Positions 37,413 through 38,867 of a stretch of DNA of 38,867 bases are shown one piece after another. The notes below the pieces were generated by a model. That model was not told the origin of the DNA and did not search any database. It saw only the letters and a program-made list of their open reading frames with translations. Made by a program: the position numbers and the translations under genes. Source of the DNA: a virus; the IMG/VR virus record IMGVR_UViG_3300019132_000060, positions 1 to 38,867 of that record. One strand, given 5' to 3'. Within the stretch, counting starts at the first letter, position 1. Each line of letters opens with the position of its first letter.

Positions 37413-38867
37413 TTGAAAACAGCAATATATATTCGCGTTTCAACTGAAGAACAAGCAAAAGAAGGATATTCAATATCAGCCCAAAAACAGAGACTAAAAG
37501 CATTCTGTATTGCCCAGGATTGGGAAGTGGTAGGAATGTATGTAGACGAAGGTATCTCAGCAAAAAATATGGAACGACCAAATTTACAACAAATGTTAAA
37601 AGACATTGAGTTGGGAAAAGTAGAATGTGTCTTAGTTTATAGATTGGACAGGCTTACACGTTCTGTATTAGATCTTTATAAAATGTTAGAAATTTTTGAA
37701 AAACATAATTGTAAATTTAAATCGGCAACTGAAGTTTATGATACTACCACTGCTATGGGCAGAATGTTTATTACAATAGTTGCTGCGCTTGCACAATGGG
37801 AAAGAGAAAATATGGGAGAACGAATTAGCATGGGGTATGCTGAAAAAGTTCGCCAAGGAAAATATGGATTGAATTTTAGACCCTTCGGTTATAATCTAGA
37901 CTTAAAAACTGGGAAATTAACAATCAATAAAAAAGAGGCTAAAATTGTAAGATTAATATTTGACCTATATTTAAATGGAAAAGGCGTTAATCAGATTTGT
38001 AAGTACCTTAATGATAGGAATATATCAACTCGTGACGGCAATACATGGAATGATAAACCTCTAATGCAAATGTTAAAAAATCCCCTCTATAAAGGTTCAA
38101 CTCGATGGAAAGACTTCACTGTTAATAATACGCATGAACCTATTATATCTGAAGATTTATTTGAACAAGTACAAAAAACTATTGAAGATCGGAGAACTAC
38201 TGAACCAAGAAGAGTATCAAGTAGGTATATCTTTTCTGGAAAAATTAAATGTTTAAAATGCGGATCTCCTCTAGTTGGATATTATACGACTGGAAAGTTA
38301 GCGAATGGTGAAACCATAAAATATCCTCAATACAGATGTTTAAAAAAGAAGACTGGTCAATGTATTGGTTCTTCTTCTGTTTCAGAAAAAAGACTTGAAG
38401 AAGAATTCATAAGTTTTTTAGAAAAAAGACAGTTTGAGCAACAATATGAACGAGTGATTGAGAAAGGATCAATAGAAAAAAGAGGTATTGCCATTGAGAC
38501 AGACCTTACTGAACTAAAAAAAGAATTAGAAAAATTGGAAGCAAGGAAAAAGAAATGGCAATATGCATGGTCCGAAGACTTAATTACTGATGATGATTTT
38601 AGAAAAAGAATGTCAGAAGCAAAAAAAGAAGAAGAAATTCTTAGGGAGCAAATTAATGCATTAGAAGATAAAGAGGAAAATGATACATTGTCATTTGATT
38701 CTGAACAAATAAAAAAAGTATTAAAAAATATTCGAAAAAACTGGGACCAATTAGATCAACACGAAAAGAAGAATTTAATAAATTCAATTATCAAAGAAAT
38801 AAAGTATAATATTAAAAAGAACGGTAATCAGAACATTATTACAATTGAGAGCATGGAATATGTTTAA
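37413..38867 (+). CDS. Large serine recombinase, phage integrase
   Basis: 484 aa. Resolvase N terminus with nucleophile S10 (YIRVSTEEQ), RLDRLTRS, and GRMFITIVAALAQWERE; recombinase domain about 165-255 (RPFGYNLD..GVNQICKYLNDRN); zinc ribbon KCLKCGS ... RCLKKKTGQC; coiled coil about 355-430. Complete; its TAA is the last codon of the window. TTG start behind GAGGAGG. attP would be expected right beside it, so the right attachment site is probably just outside. Confidence 0.95.
   Translation: MKTAIYIRVSTEEQAKEGYSISAQKQRLKAFCIAQDWEVVGMYVDEGISAKNMERPNLQQMLKDIELGKVECVLVYRLDRLTRSVLDLYKMLEIFEKHNCKFKSATEVYDTTTAMGRMFITIVAALAQWERENMGERISMGYAEKVRQGKYGLNFRPFGYNLDLKTGKLTINKKEAKIVRLIFDLYLNGKGVNQICKYLNDRNISTRDGNTWNDKPLMQMLKNPLYKGSTRWKDFTVNNTHEPIISEDLFEQVQKTIEDRRTTEPRRVSSRYIFSGKIKCLKCGSPLVGYYTTGKLANGETIKYPQYRCLKKKTGQCIGSSSVSEKRLEEEFISFLEKRQFEQQYERVIEKGSIEKRGIAIETDLTELKKELEKLEARKKKWQYAWSEDLITDDDFRKRMSEAKKEEEILREQINALEDKEENDTLSFDSEQIKKVLKNIRKNWDQLDQHEKKNLINSIIKEIKYNIKKNGNQNIITIESMEYV

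Noticed and set aside
1-38867. tRNA, rRNA, CRISPR array or insertion sequence
   Set aside because: I saw no cloverleaf with a tRNA-like T-loop, no repeat-spacer pattern and no transposase gene.
38800-38867. Attachment site next to the integrase
   Set aside because: The window stops at the integrase stop codon, so no duplicated core can be compared; none was found between the two ends.

Overview
The window is an AT-rich, low-GC Gram-positive sequence that reads as an almost complete temperate siphovirus prophage, most likely from a Bacillus-type (Bacillaceae) host. The evidence is the gene families (HK97-type head genes, P27 small terminase, ArpU, XhlA, YolD-like and DUF1617-like proteins), strong AAGGAGG ribosome sites, frequent TTG/GTG starts and a Bacillus-style LexA box. 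Neither attachment site is visible: the left edge is the stop codon of a replication-relaxation gene and the right edge is the stop codon of a large serine integrase.

Layout, read from the right end in phage order. (1) Lysogeny module, 35.9-38.9 kb: serine integrase, an ImmA-type metalloprotease and a CI-like repressor on the plus strand, facing a Cro-like regulator on the minus strand. The divergent region has a consensus promoter and three 15-bp operator-like sites; a fourth lies at the end of the Cro-like gene. The immA promoter has a LexA box between -35 and -10. (2) Early and replication genes, 31.4-35.9 kb, minus strand: many tiny proteins, a DnaD-like initiator and a DnaC-type helicase loader. 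(3) Cargo at 29.8-31.4 kb: a MrcB_N/DUF3578-like plus HNH nuclease followed by a two-helix membrane protein. (4) Late control at 28.7-29.7 kb: ArpU-type regulator and a catalytic-domain-only tyrosine recombinase. (5) A variable stretch at 26.2-28.6 kb of small proteins, including a frameshifted lipoprotein gene. (6) A terminator-bounded two-gene cassette at 24.6-26.1 kb, a DUF6731-like cytosolic protein plus a four-helix membrane protein, which resembles lambda RexA-RexB. (7) HNH endonuclease, candidate cos site, terminase, portal, protease, capsid, connector and tail genes, 8.8-24.5 kb, with a -1 frameshift site in the tail chaperone pair and an S74-like tail protein. (8) Lysis genes (XhlA, holin, amidase) at 7.1-8.3 kb.

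The left 7 kb is an accessory arm: small plus-strand membrane proteins behind a palindromic promoter, a decayed YolD-like gene, a PAS-GGDEF-EAL-PilZ cyclic-di-GMP protein, two XRE regulators, two related mini membrane proteins, and an FtsK-like ATPase with a replication-relaxation protein as seen in phage-plasmids and Bacillus prophages.

The points most worth following are the Rex-like cassette; a repeated leader (8.75, 26.1 and 27.5 kb) in which a TCTCCTT..TGTCGAA sequence is complementary to the gene's own ribosome-binding site; the LexA-controlled ImmA switch; and the cyclic-di-GMP gene carried inside the prophage with a Spo0A-type box in front of it. All functional statements come from reading the sequence and from remembered family features; no database search was run.
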